This document shows, piece by piece, positions 24,301-39,300 of a DNA stretch of 64,000 bases. The notes below the pieces were generated by a model that was not told the origin of the DNA, made no database searches, and worked only from the letters and a program-made list of their open reading frames with translations. The DNA is from Archivesica marissinica (taxonomy: Eukaryota > Mollusca > Bivalvia > Venerida > Vesicomyidae), in NCBI GenBank assembly GCA_014843695.1, contig CM026395.1, positions 52,495,763 through 52,559,762 on the forward strand. The letters run 5' to 3'. Numbering within the stretch: position 1 is the stretch's first letter; each line of letters opens with the position of its first letter. The position numbers and the translations under genes are program-made.

Positions 24301-27300
24301 TCTGGAAATATGTCAAGGAAATTCCTTAGAATTGTGTCATAACGACTATTATTGACAGCATTGACTAGCCACTGCACATACAATCATACTCGGGTAATAG
24401 TATGTTTGCATTATTCATAGTCGTAAACATATGGAGAAAAAATTGTTTCTTTGCATTATAATAAATATCACTTATTGCTTTTCCAATTAATTTACAATGC
24501 AATTTTATTTAAACGTGTCACATGTGCGAGACGTCACTGATTAGATTTCTATCCCATAGTAGTACAAATTATTGGCGTTTCTCTTGCCGATCTGAGTGTG
24601 GGTATAGTTTTGGAGGGAAAAAGAAATACGCCAATACAAAACTCCTTGAAAAACGCTAACATTTGGCACCGCAGTTATATTGCACTACACAGTATAGTTG
24701 GTGGAACCACAAACATAACTCGGATATAAGTAGGAATTTGAAGGAGAGTTCACAGAGCTCGAGTTAAACAGGAGTTGAGTTAAACAGGAGTTGACATACA
24801 GGAGTTGACATTACAGAGTTTGAGTTATACAGGATGTGACATTACAGAGTTTGAGTTATGCAGGAGTTGACTTTACAGAGTTTGAGTTATGCAGGAGTTG
24901 ACTTTACAGAGTGTGAGTTATGCAGGAGTTGACTTTACAGAGTTTGAGTTATGCAGGAGTTGACTTTACAGAGTTTGAGTTATGCAGGAGTTGACTTTAC
25001 AGAGTTTGAGTTATGCAGGAGTTGACTTTACAGAGTTTGAGTTATGCAGGAGTTGACTTTACAGAGTGTGAGTTATGCAGGCGGTGACTTTACAGAGTTT
25101 GAGTTATGCAGGAGTTGACTTTACAGAGTGTGAGTTATGCAGGAGTTGACTTTACAGAGTTTGAGTTATGCAGGAGTTGACTTTACAGAGTTTGAGTTAT
25201 GCAGGAGGTGACTTTACAGAGTTTGAGTTATGCAGGAGGTGACTTTACAGAGTTTGAGTTATGCAGGAGGTGACTTTACAGAGTTTGAGTTATGCAGGAG
25301 TTGACTTTACAGAGTTTGAGTTATGCAGGAGTTGACTTTACAGAGTTTGAGTTATGCAGGAGTTGACTTTACAGAGTTTGAGTTATGCAGGAGTTGACTT
25401 TACAGAGTTTGAGTTATGCAGGATGTGACATTACAGGAGTTTGAGTTATGCAGGATGTGACATTACAGGAGTTTGAGTTATGCAGGATGTGACATTACAG
25501 GAGTTTGAGTTATGCAGAAGTTGATTTAATAACGTTTGAGTTATGCAGGAGTGGACTTTACAGAGTTTGAGTTATGCAAGAGGTGACTACAGAGTTTGAG
25601 TTATGCAGGAGTGTGTCAAGTGGGAGTTTGAGTTGAGCACTAGTTTGACTTATCTTACTTTGAGCTAAACATGTGTTTGAGTTAAGTAGAAGTTTGATCT
25701 AGAGTATAATTTGATGTTAACATATCATATTACGAACAGAAATGTGAGGACTTTTGACAACAGACTGAGTTACTGAGATTCTATGCAATTATATAAACAA
25801 CAGTTATATCAGCAACAGCAAAACATTCTATGGTATTATATTAACAACAGTTAAATAGTCTATGATATTATATTAACAACAGTCAAAACACGCTGCGTTA
25901 CTATATTAACAACAGTCCAAACATTCTATGGTATTATATTAACAGTAACACATTCTACTGCATTATATTAACAACAGTTAAATAGTCTATGATATTATAT
26001 TAACAACAGTCAAAACATGCTGCGGTACTATATTAACAACAGTCCAAACATTCTATGGTATTATATTAACAGTAACACATTCTACTGCATTATATTAACA
26101 ACAGTTAAATAGTCTATGATATTATATTAACAACAGTCAAAACACGCTGCGTTACTATATTAACAACAGTCCAAACATTCTATGGTATTATATTAACAGT
26201 AACACATTCTACTGCATTATATTAACAACAGTTAAATAGTCTATGATATTATATTAACAACAGTCAAAACACGCTGCGTTACTATATTAACAACAGTCCA
26301 AACATTCTATGGTATTATATTAACAGTAACACATTCTACTGCATTATATTAACAACAGTTAAATAGTCTATGATATTATATTAACAACAGTCAAAACATG
26401 CTACGGTACTATATTAACAACAGTCCAAACATTCTATGGTATTATATTAACAACAGTCCAAACATTCTATGGTATTATATTAACAACAGTCAAACATTAT
26501 TCGATAGCGGATAAATAGTCTAGTGTCAGACAATCATATAATTTGTGTAAATTATTGTTTTCGTTGAAAACTTGTTGCGTACTAACTCCAGATATAATAT
26601 ATCATTGTCCACTTGATATATGAAGTAGTAGTATTTACTTTCCAAATTGGATTTAGCTAGAAATAATTTAGTTTAACTTCTTTTCACGCCAATGGTGAAA
26701 ATAATGTCAAATATGTCATGCGATTTCATTAAAACGTACACAATTATTATAAAATTTCATGGGATATTTCCAAAGTTTTTAGTTACAAATAAGAAAAACA
26801 TATTAATGAATTGTCGTCTGCTACAATTATTTGAAATTATTTATAGGCTTTGCTTTACCCAGCATGCAAAGAGTTAAAATATCTGTGTAAACAAGCTACT
26901 GTCAACTTGAACCTAAATACAGCATTATAATGCTGCAAACAATAACTTCACGATGCATTTTTTCTGGGTCAAGTAAACGAGATAAATAACCCGCGAAAAC
27001 AAAAGAGCTGCATCACATTTTACAATGGTACGAAGGTAATGCTTAGCATATGTTAGAACATAGTCGACTCTAGGGAGCTGATTAGAACAATTTCTGTTAG
27101 AACGTATTACAGTAATTTATAAGTATTAATCACTGAAACAGACAGTATTCATTCTGGATTACTATGGGACACTGTGCGAAATAGGGAGTAAGGATGTTTG
27201 AGGGAGTAAGGATGTTTGAGGGAGTAAGGGAGGTTGAGGGAGTTTGAGGGAGTAAGGGAGTTTGAGGGAGTAATGAAGTTTGAGGGAGTAAGGGAGTTTG

Positions 27301-30300
27301 AGGGAGTAAGGAAGTTTGATGGAGTAAGGAAGTTTGAGGGAGTAAGGGAGTTTGAGGGAGTAAGGGAGTTTGAGGGAGTAAGGGAGTTTGAGGGAGTATG
27401 GTAGTTTGAGAGAGTAAGGGAGTTTGAGGGAGTAAGGGAGTTTGAGATAGTAAGGAAGTTTGAGGGAGTAAGGGAGTTTGAGGGAGTAAGGAAGTTTGAG
27501 GGAGTAAAGGAGTTTGAGGGAGAAGAAAGAAACTTAAACAATTACCTCTGATGTAAGGGCATCCCTTGTATCTTTGGAGGACAACTGTAGCTTCTGTATG
27601 CTGCTTGTCAACATCGTTATCTGAAATACACGAACGTACACCGATACAGCTACATGAACAAACGTCAACATACAACGTTAACAAAAATATGCAAAATTTC
27701 AAAGTAGTTTGCAAGAAGTTCACTAATTCCTGTTCATGATGCCGATAAATTTACAATCTTTATGTTTAACCCTTTCAACACCACAGACCTCTAAATACAC
27801 TTACAAAAAGTGTAGATCCAGATGAGCCTGCTCGTGCACTTTTTGCCAGTGACATTACTATTTTTAGATAAAATTACCCATTTTGATAAATGAACAGTTC
27901 CAAATGTAATTTTCTTATTAATTTATTGTTCTAAAAATATCATGCACCAGTCAATGTCAGATACATGGTATTGAAAGGGTTAACTAATATTGCACGAGAT
28001 CATTGAGGTCACACGTGGTTGTATTCCCAACAAGATGCAAACACTTACCTGCTAACACCTGATAATAGATGCAAGAATGTCAACTTACTTGAACAAACAA
28101 TTTACTGTACAGCATCAGGAATAAATTCAAAATGCCGTCGCTCCGTCAAATTACGACGCTAATTATAAATCATAATGAACTGTAACAAATTTATTTTTAA
28201 TGCTAAATCTTAATACATATTTTACATAAGAAAAGAGAGAAAACAGATATTGTGCAGATTATAAACATATATAGTCTACATCCGTTACATCAAAGTCGGT
28301 TATGTAAAATTCTCTGAATATCTTGGAAGTCGGGTCAAGGGAAACAGTTTTCATAAAAGCTAGTTTTAGGTTCCTACTTAACCCTTTACATTATGTATGT
28401 CGTATGTTATATGTGATTTATGTCTTGCAATAAATACCGTTTAAACCAAAGTCCTGTTTCAGATACTATCATTTTACATATAGTCGGCTCCGTCAAATTT
28501 TTCGTTATATCTAATTTATTTTTTGGTCCCTTCTATAGGCAGTATTTTACACTCGTTATGTAAAAGTGTTACCACAGTTTTGTATATAAATGTTATTTAC
28601 ATGTATGTGCTGCATTTAATAAATATTAAATATGATAGTACAGTGTTTTTTATGACAAATGTAAGACGGGTAAGGCGTGTGATCTACGAGAAACATGTTG
28701 GCAAATATGATCAATATCTGTTATGTCAAACTTCGGTTATGTCGAAGTATTTTGTTCGGTCCGACGGATTTCGACATAATGGATGTAGACTGACACGAAA
28801 TTGATACAAACGGCATATACGTTCATCAAAGAAAATGCAATAGCGATGTAGCTATTTATGAATTTACGAATTTCATCCGCGCTAAACCATATTACGAGAG
28901 TGATTAATATAAGTTGTTAAAACTTGCTTCACAATCGTTGTAAAACAAATAAAGCTTAAAAAATGAAGGAATGCTAAAAAGTTATTTATTCGCACCAAGC
29001 TAGTTGGTCACGACAGCTAGTTGTCCGAGATAAAACACATTCCAATGAAAGCAATACACCGGTAAGCACATATTAATATATAATTTTACACAAGCCATGC
29101 TATGGAAAAGAATATTCATTTCCCAGACAAAACTGCCCAGAAGTAACAAATCCATTTCCACTAGACACAAATCCATGCACGACCTGTACATATTACATAC
29201 ATTATATACTACACTGCAAAAACACCATGCAACTCTTGAATTATACACAGAAATAAGTGAGGTTGTTTGACCTTTTAACATGTTACCATGTTTGCTGTAC
29301 AGTGGCATGGTTGTGTTCTCAAGCGATCACTTGGCAACACCATCATGTTTTCAATAAAGCTACTGTGCTTTCAAAGTAAAGTAATAATACCGTTGGAATA
29401 TTACACTACTGTATAGGTAAGGCAATATACGATAGCTTACAGGTACTGTGATTTATTGTTTAATAGGTTATTACCTGACTTACCTATAATGCAATAGTGT
29501 ATCGAATGTTTGTTTACAACCGTTATTACTTTACTTTGAAAGCACAGTAGAACAAGACAAAGCCAGTCTGTAGTTTGTCTAGTTGTTCTGAAGCTATAAA
29601 CATGAAGCCATTGACATGAATTATCATGTTACGTTTGTGGTACAAGATCAAATACGACCTTGGTAGATAATCAAATACGACCTTGGTAGATAATCAAATA
29701 TGACCTTGGTAGAGAATCAAATATGACCTTGGTAGATAATCAAATATGACCTTGGTAGATAATCAAATACGACCTTGGTAGAGAATCAAATATGACCTTG
29801 GTAGATAATCAAATATGACCTTGGTAGAGAATCAAATATGACCTTGGTAGATAATCAAATATGACCTTGGTAGAGAATCAAATATGACCTTGGTAGATAA
29901 TCAAATATGACCTTAGTAGAGAATCAAATATGACCTTGGTAGATAATCAAATATGACCTTGGTAGAGAATCAAATATGACCTTGGTAGATAATCAAATAT
30001 GACCTTGGTAGAGAATCAAATAACGACCTTGGTAGAGAATCAAATATGACCTTGGTAGATAATCAAATATGACCTAGGTAGATAATCAAATATGACCTTG
30101 GTAGATAATCAAATATGACCTTGGTAGAGAATCAAATATGACCTTGGTAGATAATCAAATATGACCTTGGCAGAGAATCAAATATGACCTTGGTAGATAA
30201 TCAAATATGACCTTGGTAGAGAATCAAATACGACCTTGGTAGAGAATCAAATATGACATTGGTAGATAATCAAATATGACCTTGGTATAGAATCAAATAT

Positions 30301-33300
30301 GACCTTGGTAGAGAATCAAATATGACCTTGGTAGAGAATCAAATATGACCTTGGTATAGAATCAAATACAACCTTGGTAGATAATCAAATATGACCTTAG
30401 TATATAATCAAATATGACCTTGGCATAGAATCAAATATGACCTTGGTAGAGATTCAAATATGACCTTGGTATATAATCAAATACGTCCGTGGAACGCAAA
30501 CGAAATACAATCATGGTATACGAATCAAAATACAATCATGGTACGAGATCAAATACCAGCATGGTACGAGATCCAATATGACTTTGGTACGAGATCATCA
30601 TGTGACCGTGGTATGAGACCACATACGATTGTTGTCGAGAACAAAAAAACGATTGCGTTACAGGGTCAACTACGATCGTGGTACAGAACAAATACGATCG
30701 TGGTCGAGAATCAAACACAAACATGGTACAAGATCAAACTACCTCAGTAAAACCTCTACTAAATTCACACATTGAATCATGCTAGCCCGTGTGTGCACGA
30801 GTTGTGCACAAATTATACCTGCTCGCACGCCTCTGAATGTTGAGCGCGTATTGCCTGGACCTCCCCGTCCTTCCGTGCCAACCGTGACACGTGACTACTC
30901 ATCTAGTAGTATCACAAAAAATGAAAAAAGAAATATACTTTGAAATCACTGTCTATGTACTGCTACAACGCAATCTGTTCAAACTATATTGAATCTATTC
31001 ACACTGTACAACCTGATACAACAAATTATCTTTACTGTGAAAAGTTGCAACAAAACTGGAAAATGAAAATTAATCGTCAGTTATATAAATAGACTTTCGT
31101 GTTACGTTGAGTTAATCTTCTTCACAGTGTATACACTTTGTTGTATCAGGTTGCATAGAGTGTTAGAATGTTAGAATGTTATCTATGGGGGAAATGAGAT
31201 GAAGTTAAAAATGGATTGAACAAAATATATGGTAAGATTCTGATTTCTATATGTTAAAAGAAGCAACTGAATATTGATCCATTGTTGAAGCTGGCTAAAA
31301 TTCACTATACAATCTATGTATGAACATTGATCCATTGTTAAAGCTGGCTAAAAGTCACTATACAATTTATTATTTATATAGACGTTTCTAACTTGAACCC
31401 TTGATTGTTCTGGGGGTTTAGAGTCGCACGTACAACTTAGGTCATATATGGCGATTATCCAGTTATTGGTGGAGGAGTATTTTAGTCACGGACGGGCATC
31501 CGGGCAGAACCACAAGCTAGCTGGATAGCTTCTAGCTTGAAATAATTCAACACCTTAGTTGGATTCGAACCTACAGCAGTGAGGGGCATGTGATTTGTTA
31601 GTCAACAGCCTGCCTCACGCGGCCACAGAAGCCCCTTATCTCAAATGAAATACATAAATGGAATACTGAATTTGTAAACATATCTGCTACTTTTCTGTTT
31701 TGGCTTATGGGACACAATTGTTGTAAAACACAACTGTTGGAATATTATTTTAACAAAACTGTGAAATTTGGAAGTGTTGGAATATTATTTTAACAAAACT
31801 GTGAAATTTGGAAGATTAAGTGCACTTCAAACATTGAGCTGCAAAATAAAGTTATGGGTGAACGAGCAAGCTACATACTTCTGACTTCGCATCCTCTGTT
31901 TCCGTCTTTGAACTGGAAAGTTCTTCTTCAAGGGACTTAACTCTGGTTTCTACTCTATGGAGCTAAAAATAGCATTGAACATAAAAATAGCAACTTACAT
32001 CATTCAACTAGTCATGTGATCTACCCAGCATACACTATGAACTTAAAACTGAAATTGTTATTCTAGTACACGTTAATAATATAATGTATATTATTATTAT
32101 AGTAAATTAACACTCAAAACACAGAGTTATATTCTGTAATATGAGTTTGTAGAATGAAGTATTGGAAGTGAGAGTGAGCGGCCATTAAATTGCACTTTGT
32201 GTAACTAAATTGTGAAAGCATAATAGGTCATTGCAGCTAAATTTTGATTCTGAAGCTACCAATCGTGAAAGCATTATGGGAGATGGACAGCTACTGTTAA
32301 GCACTGTTAAAAACATGTACATGCTATTGTCCGTATTTCTACAACACGGTTAAAAGTTTTGTTTGTTTGTTTGTTTGTTTGTTTGTTTGTTTGTTTGTTC
32401 GGGTTTTACGCCTTCATCAGCACAATTTTGGGCAATATCACCGGTGGGCAGTTTACCTAACAATACCTTTCCTAGGCAGGTTCCAGCAGTTAACAAGTAC
32501 TTGGTGCACCGACCTCTGTAAGAAACTGCCAACTTGTTCATAAAAACAGACACGGTCTGAGAGGGCCTCGGACCAGTGACAATCAGTGATGATAGGTTAC
32601 AGTGACCACGGTTAAACAAACAGATGATCAAGCATCATGGGCCACGCTGTTTCTGATCCGAAATCAATGAACAATTTTTAGTATAATTTCAATATTATAA
32701 ACATGTACTAATGAAGATGCAAGGCAAAGATTTACAAATGCCAAAAAACCTGCTAAAATACACAAAATTCTGTATTGCATGATATACGGTCAAACTCAAT
32801 ACAATACAATACAGTCGACTGACTCAATAAGAGACTGTGCACCGTTTTGCCGACTTAATAACTTGACAAGATTGAATAGCCAAATTTCCATGTGTTACTT
32901 GAATATTGAATATGCCCCCAGCTGAATACCGGTACAATTTATTTTGCCGTCATAAGGAATTTTCTAGAGAATAAATCTTGGTATATATCCGTGATCCATT
33001 TCCTTTATTTCTGCGAAATTCAGCTACGGATTTGCACGACATATATGTTAGTGAGATTTATTATATTAGCTTCGTTATGAAATTATTTACAAGAAGAAAC
33101 AGAATTTTATTTCATGCCGAAAATAATAATCATGTAGAATATATAGAAACAAAATGACAAAATATTGCAGAGAAAAACGTGTCTCCTACAGTAAACGTGT
33201 CCCCTACAGTAAATGTGTCCCCTACAGTAAACGTGTCCCCTTTAGGTTAATATACTATTATACCTCCATAGTCCATACAAATGACAGCCATTTAATCCTT

Positions 33301-36300
33301 TCCTTCATGGAGATTTAGGTTAATATACTATTATATTTCCATACAAACGACAGTCATTTAACCCTTTCCTTCATAGAGATTTAGGTTAATATACTATTAT
33401 ATTTCCATACAAACGACGGCTATTTAACCCTTTCCTTCATAGAGATTTAGGTTAATATAATATTATATCTCCATACAAACGACAGCCATTTAGCTATCAT
33501 GTAGTGGATAAGTAGTCACCATATCTATCCCACCTCCATAGATATTACTGGAACTACATGAGATTCTGGCTTTATTATAAACATTTGTTTGGCTACTACA
33601 GTGTCAATGTATGTCATATTGGTAATGGCGTCAAGAGGTGCTTCTATGAGGGAATGGGTTAAAGTCATATGATAACTCTCCAGCTGCAACTGCAACTGGA
33701 AGAAGACACCGGATGCCACTTTCGAGCAATATTTCATGCACGGACAGACCACCCTGGTAAAACATCCGACATACCATAAGCCAGCTGAATAGCTGCCTCA
33801 CATGAAAGAATTTGACACCCCCAGTGAGATTTGAACCTACAGCTGTGTGGGGCCAGGTATTTGAAGTCAATGACCGAAACCACTCAACTATGGAGACCTC
33901 CCTTGATACCATGGAACACAAACATTGTTCGACATAACTGAAGGCAAGTTGCAGTTTGTTTCCATCAACTCTGTGTTCCATTGTATCAACTCCGTGTTCC
34001 ACTGTATCAACTCCGTGTTCCACTGTATCAACTCCGTGTTCCATTGTATCAACTCCGTGTTCCATTGTATCAACTCCGTGTTCCATTGTATCAACTCCGT
34101 GTTCCATTGTATCAACTCCGTGTTCCATTGTATCAACTCCGTGTTCCATTGTATCAACTCCGTGTTCCATTGTATCAACTCCGTGTTCCATTGTATCAAC
34201 TCCGTGTTCCATTGTATCAACTCCGTGTTCCATTGTATCAACTCCGTGTTCCATTGTATCAACTCCGTGTTCCATTGTATCAACTCCGTGTTCCATTGTA
34301 TCAACTCCGTGTTCCATTGTATCAACTCCGTGTTCCATTGTATCAACTCCGTGTTCCATTGTATCAACTCCGTGTTCCATTGTATCAACTCCGTGTTCCA
34401 TTGTATCAACTCCGTGTTCCATTGTATCAACTCCGTGTTCCATTGTATCAACTCCGTGTTCCATTGTATCAACTCCATGTTCCACTGTATCAACATTTTG
34501 TAGCAGAGATGATTTATGGCATCAGGTTGTACTTGATAATGTGCTGATATTATCGTAATCGTGCGTGAAATGATTAATTCAGTGCATGTACAAGTTAGAA
34601 TATAGATAATATCTTAATACAGACGGACAGATGGTGATAAATCAAACCTACAATCCTAAACCTCTAATCTGTGCATCCATACTAATATATAAACGGGATG
34701 TGCGAAATGGTGGACAATTGTGCAGAAGGAATGTGAAATAAAGCAGGTACAGTAACAAACGCAGGATACCAGACTTACCAGAAAATCCAAGGCATGGTAC
34801 CAGACTTTAGAAACACCAAGGCAGGGTACCAGACTTTAGAAAATCCAAGGCATGGTACCAGACTTTAGAAAAACCGAGGCATGGTACCAGACTTTAGAAA
34901 AACCGAGGCATGGTACCAGACATTAGAAAAACCGAGGCAGGATACCAGACTTTAGAAAATCCAAGGCATGGTACCAAACTTTAGAAAAACCGAGGCAGGA
35001 TACCAGACTTTAGAAAAACCGAGGCATGGTACCAGACTTTAGAAAAACCGAGGCATGGTACCAGACTTTAGAAAAACCGAGGCAGGGTACCAGACTTTAG
35101 AAAAACTGAGGCAGGGTACCAGACTTTAAAAAAACCAAGGCAGGGCACCAGAATTTAGAAAAACCAAGGCATGGTACAAGACTTTAGAAAAACCAAGGCA
35201 GGGTACAAGACTTTAGAAAAAAACCAATGCAGGGCACCAGAATTTAAAAACCAAGGCAGGGTACCAGACTTTAGAAAAACAAGGCAGGGTACAAGACTTT
35301 AGAAAAACCAAGGCAGGGTACAAGACTTTAGAAAAAAACCAATGCAGGGCACCAGAATTTAGAAAAAAACCAAGGCAGGGTACAAGACTTTAGAAAAACC
35401 AAGGCAGGGTACCAGACTTTAGAAAAAAACCAATGCAGGGCACCAGAATTTAGAAAAAAACCAAGGCAGGGTACCAGACTTTAGGAAAAAACCAAGGCAG
35501 GGTACCAGACTTTAGAAACAAACCAAGGCAGGGTACCAGACTTTAGAAAAAAACCAAGGCAGAGTACCAGACTTTAGAAAAAGACCAAGGCAGGGTACCA
35601 GACTTTAGAAAAAAATCAATGCAGGGTACTAGACTTTAAGGTACATTGATAACACACAAAACAGTACAATGGAGATCTTAATAACATTCCACCCCTTGTG
35701 TACTTAGAACGGGCTCCGAACAGAAACAATTATGGATTTTTAGTCAATTATATATTATGATTCATAAAGTGTCCACCCATCGGAACAGGCACCGTACAGA
35801 CAAATTTGTGTATTTTAATCGCTTACAGGGCAATAACTCTGGTGTTGTTGGACCGATCACAACGAAAAGTGCACGTGCACCACTATGACGGTACTTATGT
35901 ACAATTTCACCCATTCGCTACTGACAACTGACTCAAGACGGACGCACAGTTGGTGTCAAATCAATATCCCTCGACCCGGCAGAGGATAACAATACCAGTT
36001 TTATAAATGAGTACAAGTACCGACAATAAAGACCAAATACAGGTTACCCCCCCCCACCTAATAAACACAGTTGAAAAAACTAAGTTCTAACAAATATGTC
36101 TATCACCATTCTATTAGAGAGTTTTCTGCAACCAATAATGGACTGTTAAAAGGGAAAAAGGAGATCTGAAATTTGAAGAGTGCAAATAGGGGAGAGAATT
36201 TAACACTTGTGAAACAGATAGAGTTACCTCCTCTTGCTGATGTTTTATTTTATCTTCTGATATATGCAGATCTTTTGTCTGCTGATCCAGCTAAAAGCAT

Positions 36301-39300
36301 GCATAGATTGTGTACATTAAGCTCCATTTTCAAGTTCAAGTATCGTCTTTCAAGTAGCATAGCTGATTATATTTAACCCTTTAATCCACATAAATGCGAT
36401 ACAACGCCTTTATCGCTTTCCACATATAGCAACCGTTCCACGCCATCATCTATTCCCATAGGTATTGAGCAAGTAGTACATTGTGTCTATTGCTTATCAG
36501 CAGTACGATATGGGGATAAAATCAGCACGTGGCCACTTCTGTTGTGTAGCAAAGGGTTAAATACAATAATCCAAACATCCCCAGCAGGGTGTATTGTTTA
36601 CTCTCATTGCATTTTGTGTTTTGCATTTATTTTATTTCAGGCACGGACGGACACTTGGTGGAACCACTGACCTTCTGGGAGCCAGATTGATTATCCCAGC
36701 TTAAAAGAATTTGACACCCCCACAGGGATTCAAACCTTCAGCGGTGAGGGGCAAGTGATTTGAAACCAAACCCCATAACCACTCAGCCATGGAGGCTCAC
36801 TGTATAAATGGTTTTGAAGTATACAGTCAAACTTGCTCGAAAGACCATGTCTATTTTAAGAAACCACTTGTATTAGAGACAACTTTTTCACTTCCCGGTT
36901 TGTGTTGTTAAAGAACAAATTAGCCTGTATTAAGAGCCAATTCCTGCTTAGAGACCACTTTTAGCCCTTCCTTTTGGTGGTCTCTTAACACAAGTTTGAC
37001 TGTAATTCGCTAATTCCAAAAAAGAGGTGGCAATCTTGCCCAGTATTTTACTACAATCAGCTATACTACTATGATTATCTAGATTTATACACATATTGAG
37101 GGCTTAGAACAACACTGTTACATTCAGATAATGAAGACACATAGAACCATACTGCACGAAGCCCAATTCATTTTTGCAATCTAATTTGATTTTATTCAAA
37201 TAAACGTCTCTTGCACTAGCGCTAGCAACTTCAACATGACGAATATCTACAACACCAACAATGCAACTTTCTAGCAAGCTTTGTCTACAAAAACATATTC
37301 AAAATGTCGACAGAAAACCTGCAATATTCTCTCATACAAAATACATCCAAAATGCATTGCAAACTATGCTATACGCATACATGTATTATAAATTTGCCTT
37401 TATTAATGGTTAGACCCAGTAAATAGAACTGTAAAATTATTTCGATGCTGTATAAACGTTTTTCAGTTATGATTTCATTGTAAATATCACCAAGTATTCC
37501 GTTACTTTTGGAATTACACAATGTATGATATAATGTATCAACAGGCTTCGAGTCCATCAGCAGTTAACAGGCTTCGAGATCATCAGAAGTTAATAGGCTT
37601 CGAGATCATCAGAAGTTAACAGGCTTCGAGATCATCAGAAGTTAACAGGCTTCGAGATCATCAGAAGTTAACAGGCTTCGAGATCATCAGAAGTTAACAG
37701 GCTTCGAGATCATCAGAAGTTAACAGGCTTCGAGATCATCAGAAGTTAACAGGCTTCGAGATCATCAGAAGTTAACAGGCTTCGAGTCATCAGAAGTTAA
37801 CAGGCTTCGAGATCATCAGAAGTTAACAGGCTTCGAGATCATCAGAAGTTAACAGGCTTCGAGTCCATCAGAAGTTAACAGGCTTCGAGATCATCAGAAG
37901 TTAACAGGCTTCGAGTCCATCAGAAGTTAACAGGCTTCGAGATCATCAGAAGTTAACAGGCTTCGAGTCCATCAGAAGTTAACAGGCTTCGAGATCATCA
38001 GAAGTTAACAGGCTTCGAGATCATCAGAAGTCAACAGGCTTCGAGATCATCAGAAGTTAACAGGCTTCGAGATCCATCAGAAGTTAACAGGCTTCGAGAT
38101 CATCAGAAGTCAACAGGCTTCGAGTCCATCAGAAGTTAACAGGCTTCGAGATCATCAGAAGTCAACAGGCTTCGAGATCATCAGAAGTCAACAGGCTTCG
38201 AGATCATCAGAAGTCAACAGGCTTCGAGATCATCAGAAGTCAACAGGCTTCGAGATCATCAGAAGTCAACAGGCTTCGAGATCATCAGAAGTCAACAGGC
38301 TTCGAGATCATCAGAAGTCAACAGGCTTCGAGATCATCAGAAGTCAACAGGCTTCGAGATCATCAGAAGTTAACAAAGGCTTCGAGATCATCAGAAGTTA
38401 ACAGGCTTCGAGATCATCAGAAGTTAACAGGCTTCGAGATCATCAGAAGTTAACAGGCTTCGAGATCATCAGAAGTTAACAGGCTTCGAGATCATCAGAA
38501 GTTAACAGGCTTCGAGATCATCAGAAGTTAACAGGCTTCGAGATCATCAGAAGTTAACAGGCTTCGAGATCATCAGAAGTTAACAGGCTTCGAGATCATC
38601 AGAAGTTAACAGGCTTCGAGATCATCAGAAGTTAACAGGCTTCGAGTCCATCAGAAGTTAACAGGCTTCGAGTCCATCAGAAGTTAACAGGCTTCGAGTC
38701 CATCAGAAGTTAACAGGCTTCGAGATCATCAGAAGTTAACAGGCTTCGAGATCATCAGAAGTTAACAGGCTTCGAGATCATCAGAAGTTAACAGGCTTCG
38801 AGATCATCAGAAGTTAACAGGCTTCGAGATCATCANNNNNNNNNNNNNNNNNNNNNNNNNNNNNNNNNNNNNNNNNNNNNNNNNNNNNNNNNNNNNNNNN
38901 NNNNNNNNNNNNNNNNNNNNNNNNNNNNNNNNNNNNNNNNNNNNNNNNNNNNNNNNNNNNNNNNNNNNNNNNNNNNNNNNNNNNNNNNNNNNNNNNNNNN
39001 NNNNNNNNNNNNNNNNNNNNNNNNNNNNNNNNNNNNNNNNNNNNNNNNNNNNNNNNNNNNNNNNNNNNNNNNNNNNNNNNNNNNNNNNNNNNNNNNNNNN
39101 NNNNNNNNNNNNNNNNNNNNNNNNNNNNNNNNNNNNNNNNNNNNNNNNNNNNNNNNNNNNNNNNNNNNNNNNNNNNNNNNNNNNNNNNNNNNNNNNNNNN
39201 NNNNNNNNNNNNNNNNNNNNNNNNNNNNNNNNNNNNNNNNNNNNNNNNNNNNNNNNNNNNNNNNNNNNNNNNNNNNNNNNNNNNNNNNNNNNNNNNNNNN

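Larger units (their letters stand above)
24046..26880. mobile_element. 2.8-kb TTAA-bounded block with internal satellites
   Basis: Left TTAACTCTTTGCATGCTGGG and right CCCAGCATGCAAAGAGTTAA are perfect inverted 20-mers. The left about 145 bp is duplicated at 24190. Inner GGACGACAATTC mirrors TTGTCGTCTGC near 26812. Inside lie the 31-bp and 127-bp arrays. No transposase frame seen. Confidence 0.7.

Noticed and set aside
28023..28100. Donor-like GTAAGT sites on the minus strand near 28045 and 28085
   Set aside because: The only possible exon before the first is 10 bp and breaks phase; the second has no acceptor in reach.
33631..34558. Overlapping ORFs of 188-284 aa on both strands
   Set aside because: All are made by the 21-bp array; several frames are equally open and no frame shows coding constraint.
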